DNA of 64,000 bases. Source: Deinococcus sp. Leaf326. Lineage in GTDB: Bacteria > Deinococcota > Deinococci > Deinococcales > Deinococcaceae. The position numbers and the translations under genes are program-made. The notes under the pieces are model-generated. The model ran no database searches, was not told the DNA's origin, and was given only the letters and a program-made list of their open reading frames with translations. The stretch is from positions 461,256 through 525,255 of the forward strand of contig NZ_LMOM01000001.1 in the NCBI RefSeq assembly GCF_001424185.1. Direction: 5' to 3'. Below are positions 60,187 to 64,000 of this stretch, one piece after another (the first letter of the stretch is position 1; each line of letters starts with the position of its first letter).

Positions 60187-60615
60187 ATGAAGCAGTTGCG
60201 TGTGCTGTTGGTAGACGACAATCCCGAGGATATTTTCCTGGCCCGGGAAGTCTTTCAGGAGCACGAGGCACAGGTGGACCTCGTCACCTGCCAGAGCGCC
60301 CCCGACGCGCTGGATTATCTGCGCCGTCACGCCGAAGTGGCGTACCTGCCCGACGTGGTGCTGCTGGACATCAACATGCCCGGTATGAGCGGCTTCGAGC
60401 TGCTGCGCGCCCTCAAGGACGACCGCTCGCTCTCGCACATTCCGGTGGTCATGCTCACCACGTCGGGCCACCCGAAGGACGTGCAGGAGGCGTATACCCT
60501 CCACGCGAGCTCGTACCTCATGAAGTCCGAGAACTTCCAGGCCTTCATGGAACAGATCGACGCCTTCGTGACCTACTGGCAGCGCAACCGCCTGCGGCAC
60601 TGGCCCCAGCGCTGA
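60187..60615 (+). CDS. Single-domain response regulator 3
   Basis: A receiver of 142 residues. It has LLVDDNP, the phosphorylated Asp in VVLLDINMPG, T in VVMLTTSGHP and K in SSYLMKSENF, and the tail TYWQRNRLR. It is closer to regulator 1 than to regulator 2. A TAGAAT box precedes it. GTG 60184 would be 6 nt from that box, ATG 60187 is 9 nt away, and AAGGAG overlaps this stretch, so the exact start is uncertain by one codon. Confidence 0.88.
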   Translation: MKQLRVLLVDDNPEDIFLAREVFQEHEAQVDLVTCQSAPDALDYLRRHAEVAYLPDVVLLDINMPGMSGFELLRALKDDRSLSHIPVVMLTTSGHPKDVQEAYTLHASSYLMKSENFQAFMEQIDAFVTYWQRNRLRHWPQR

Positions 60616-60629
60616 GACCCCGTCCCCCC

Positions 60630-61946
60630 GTGTCCACGCCTGTACTCCCCTGGACCGACGCGCGCGCCCGCACAGTGCTGCGCGACCTGTTCGCCGCCGC
60701 CTGCCGCAGCGCCGACCCCCAGCGGGTGCTGGCCGCCCACCTGCCCCCGCCGCCGGCCGGGCGCGTGGTGGTCGTGGGGGCGGGCAAGGCCTCGGCCGCG
60801 ATGGCGGCGGCGCTGGACGCCGCGTGGCCCAGTGCGGACCTGCGCGGCGTGGTCGTGACGCGGGACGGTCACGCGCTGCCGGGCGCGGGCGGGCGCATCG
60901 AGGTGCTGGAGGCGGCGCACCCGGTCCCCGACGCGCGCAGCGAGGCCGCCGCCCGGCGCCTGCTGGAAGCGGTGCGCGGCCTGAGCGCCGACGACCTTGT
61001 GGTCGCGCTGATCTCGGGCGGGGGCTCGGCGCTCGCGGCCCTGCCGGCAACCGGCCTGCACCTGGAGGACAAGCAGGCGGCGGTCCGCGCCCTGCTCGCC
61101 AGCGGCGCCAGCATCCGCGAGATCAACGCGGTGCGCGCGCAGCTCTCGGCCATCAAGGGGAGCGAACTGCTGCGCGCGGCGCGGCCGGCACGGGTGCTGA
61201 CCCTCCTAATCAGCGACGTACCCGGCGACGACCCGGCCCTCATCGCCTCGGGACCGACCGTCCCGGGCGCCGCGTCGCTGGCCCAGGCGCGCGCGATCGT
61301 CTCGCGCTATGGGCTGCCCCTCACGCCCGCCACCCGGGACCGGCTGGACCATGCCCCCGCGCGCCCCCCAGTGCCGGATAGCCCCGCCGGCCCCGACGAG
61401 GTCCGGCTGATCGCGGCGCCCTATCTGGCTCTGGAGGCAGCGGCGGGCGCGGCGCGAGCGGCGGGCCTCACCCCCCTGATCCTGGGCGACGCCGTCGAGG
61501 GCGAGAGCCGCGAGGTCGGGCGGGTCATGGCCGGGATCGCGCTGGGAGCGCAGCGGCGCGGCCACCCGTTGCCGGCTCCGGCCGTGCTCCTCTCGGGCGG
61601 CGAGACCACCGTCACCCTCAGCGGGGCAGGGGGCGGCCACGGGCGCGGAGGCCGCAACACCGAGTTCCTGCTAGGTCTGGCGACCGCGCTGGGGGGCGCG
61701 CCGGGCATCTGGGCGCTGGCAGGCGACACCGACGGCATCGACGGGACCGAGGACGCCGCCGGGGCTACCGTGACCCCCACCACCCTGGCGCGGGGCCGGG
61801 CGGCCGGGCGCGACCCCCACGCCGACCTCGCCGCCCACGACAGCTACGGCTACTTCGCGGCGCTGGGCGACCTGATCGTCACCGGCCCGACGCTCACGAA
61901 CGTCAACGACTTCCGCGCGGTGCTGGTCGCGCCGCCGGACATCTGA
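60630..61946 (+). CDS. Glycerate 2-kinase (GckA/TtuD family, MOFRL)
   Basis: It phosphorylates D-glycerate with ATP, usually to 2-phosphoglycerate. The 438-residue protein has VVVVGAGKASAAMAAALD near the N-terminus, the conserved HPVPDARSEAAARRLLEAV and LISGGGSALAALPATGLHLEDK, and the C-terminal MOFRL domain (GHGRGGRNTEFLLGLA, ALAGDTDGIDG). The start is GTG 60630, 15 nt after the third response regulator, with no ribosome site. It may be the last gene of that transcript. Confidence 0.9.
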   Translation: MSTPVLPWTDARARTVLRDLFAAACRSADPQRVLAAHLPPPPAGRVVVVGAGKASAAMAAALDAAWPSADLRGVVVTRDGHALPGAGGRIEVLEAAHPVPDARSEAAARRLLEAVRGLSADDLVVALISGGGSALAALPATGLHLEDKQAAVRALLASGASIREINAVRAQLSAIKGSELLRAARPARVLTLLISDVPGDDPALIASGPTVPGAASLAQARAIVSRYGLPLTPATRDRLDHAPARPPVPDSPAGPDEVRLIAAPYLALEAAAGAARAAGLTPLILGDAVEGESREVGRVMAGIALGAQRRGHPLPAPAVLLSGGETTVTLSGAGGGHGRGGRNTEFLLGLATALGGAPGIWALAGDTDGIDGTEDAAGATVTPTTLARGRAAGRDPHADLAAHDSYGYFAALGDLIVTGPTLTNVNDFRAVLVAPPDI

Positions 61947-62005
61947 GCCAACGCGGGCGCGGCGGCGCGGGTAAGCTGCGCCGCAGTCCTTCAGCGGCGC
62001 GGCGT

Positions 62006-62078
62006 TATACTGAGAGGCTGTGACGCGCAGGTCCCCGGGGGGAAGTTCCGGCCGGAGGAGCGCGCGGCCGGAGGACTT

Positions 62079-62081
<3 letters not shown>
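62006..62081 (+). promoter_or_regulatory. Promoter and leader of the radical SAM gene
   Basis: A consensus-like -10 TATACT (62006-62011) with no clear -35, followed by a leader of about 60 nt. The leader holds the 10-mer GGCCGGAGGA twice (62050-62059 and 62066-62075). The second copy supplies the ribosome site for TTG 62079. Confidence 0.6.
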
Positions 62082-63611
<1,530 letters not shown>

Positions 63612-63627
63612 CCGCTACATAAACCAG

Positions 63628-63664
63628 AAAGATCTGGACGGCTTAGTGCCCTCCAGATCTTTTC
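63628..63664 (+). terminator. Rho-independent terminator of the radical SAM gene
   Basis: An 11-bp stem, AAAGATCTGGA (63628-63638) with TCCAGATCTTT (63652-63662), followed by TTCTTT. It lies 16 nt after the stop. Confidence 0.88.
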
Positions 63665-63709
63665 TTTGACCTGCCGTATCTCTGCCCTGGAAAAGTCAAT
63701 ACAGACAAT

Positions 63710-63736
63710 AAAAAACCTCCGCTAAGGCGGAGGTTT
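63710..63736 (-). terminator. Rho-independent terminator of the tRNA pair
   Basis: A 10-bp stem, AAACCTCCGC (63713-63722) with GCGGAGGTTT (63727-63736). On the minus strand it is followed by a T run (complement of A 63710-63715). It ends the tRNA-Cys/tRNA-Val transcript. Confidence 0.88.
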
Positions 63737-63740
63737 CTGT

Positions 63741-63818
<78 letters not shown>

Positions 63819-63839
63819 TGCCACGCGGGCGGGTACAGA

Positions 63840-63917
<78 letters not shown>

Positions 63918-64000
63918 GATCGGGCGGTTGGTGCTGTCCCTTGCGGGGGCTGGAGATGTCTTTCCTCACCAGCGGAAGGAATAGTAGCACGCGCTTCTAA

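Overview
The window is about 64 kb of GC-rich, gene-dense bacterial chromosome. Its gene content points to the genus Deinococcus or a close relative (Deinococcus-Thermus). The main evidence is an overlapping nurA-herA operon, a Thermus-type homoaconitase (lysT/lysU) of the alpha-aminoadipate lysine pathway, a long-tailed recG, several LysM cell-wall enzymes, and many start codons only 6-9 nt downstream of a TANNNT -10 box, as expected for leaderless mRNAs. No rRNA, prophage, insertion sequence or CRISPR array was seen. The species cannot be named from the sequence alone.

Layout. 1-7 kb: a leucine-rich-repeat-variant protein, then a minus-strand run (bcp-rpiA, a decayed SDR gene, a thioesterase, a LysM/M23 peptidase, DUF1844-dtd, a family-4 uracil-DNA glycosylase and a small unknown protein). 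7-12 kb: a LysM-NlpC/P60 hydrolase, nurA-herA and a CRP/FNR regulator. 12-18 kb: an HDAC-like deacetylase, an inositol-phosphatase family enzyme, a lipoprotein followed by a wrecked chloramphenicol-phosphotransferase-like gene, an aldo/keto reductase, purB and a PII-like cyclic-di-AMP receptor. 18-27 kb: a galactoside-utilisation cluster (GH42 beta-galactosidase, LacI regulator, GH4 and GH36 alpha-galactosidases, galT, galK) with three visible operators sharing the core GAACGTTC. 27-34 kb: an FMN-binding protein, a two-winged-helix protein, argJ, a low-GC GNAT gene, a Nudix hydrolase, a class III aminotransferase and an acyl-CoA dehydrogenase of the glutaryl-CoA type.

34.8-39.3 kb is a formate dehydrogenase operon (fdhF, DUF1641, fdhD) with a tandem repeat in its promoter. 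39-49 kb: an MFS exporter, a membrane protein, a cation/proton antiporter, recG plus a Cys-rich companion, an XRE/MmyB regulator facing an SDR, and a TetR regulator with an alpha/beta hydrolase gene that carries the same palindromic operator. 50-56 kb: mnmA, a PAS/HD-GYP protein, lysA, a NERD/zinc-ribbon protein, a phospholipase A2-like lipoprotein and a DUF1517 protein. 56-64 kb: lysU, an unknown gene and lysT, three tandem single-domain response regulators, glycerate kinase, a radical SAM protein, and tRNA-Cys and tRNA-Val at the right edge.

The clearest functional units are galactoside breakdown feeding the Leloir pathway, HerA-NurA DNA end processing, formate oxidation, and AAA-pathway lysine synthesis. 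Two genes are visibly broken. No complete novel system is proven. The best candidates for new biology are the orphan response-regulator trio, the unknown protein between lysT and lysU, the Cys-rich partner of recG, and the shared operator motifs.
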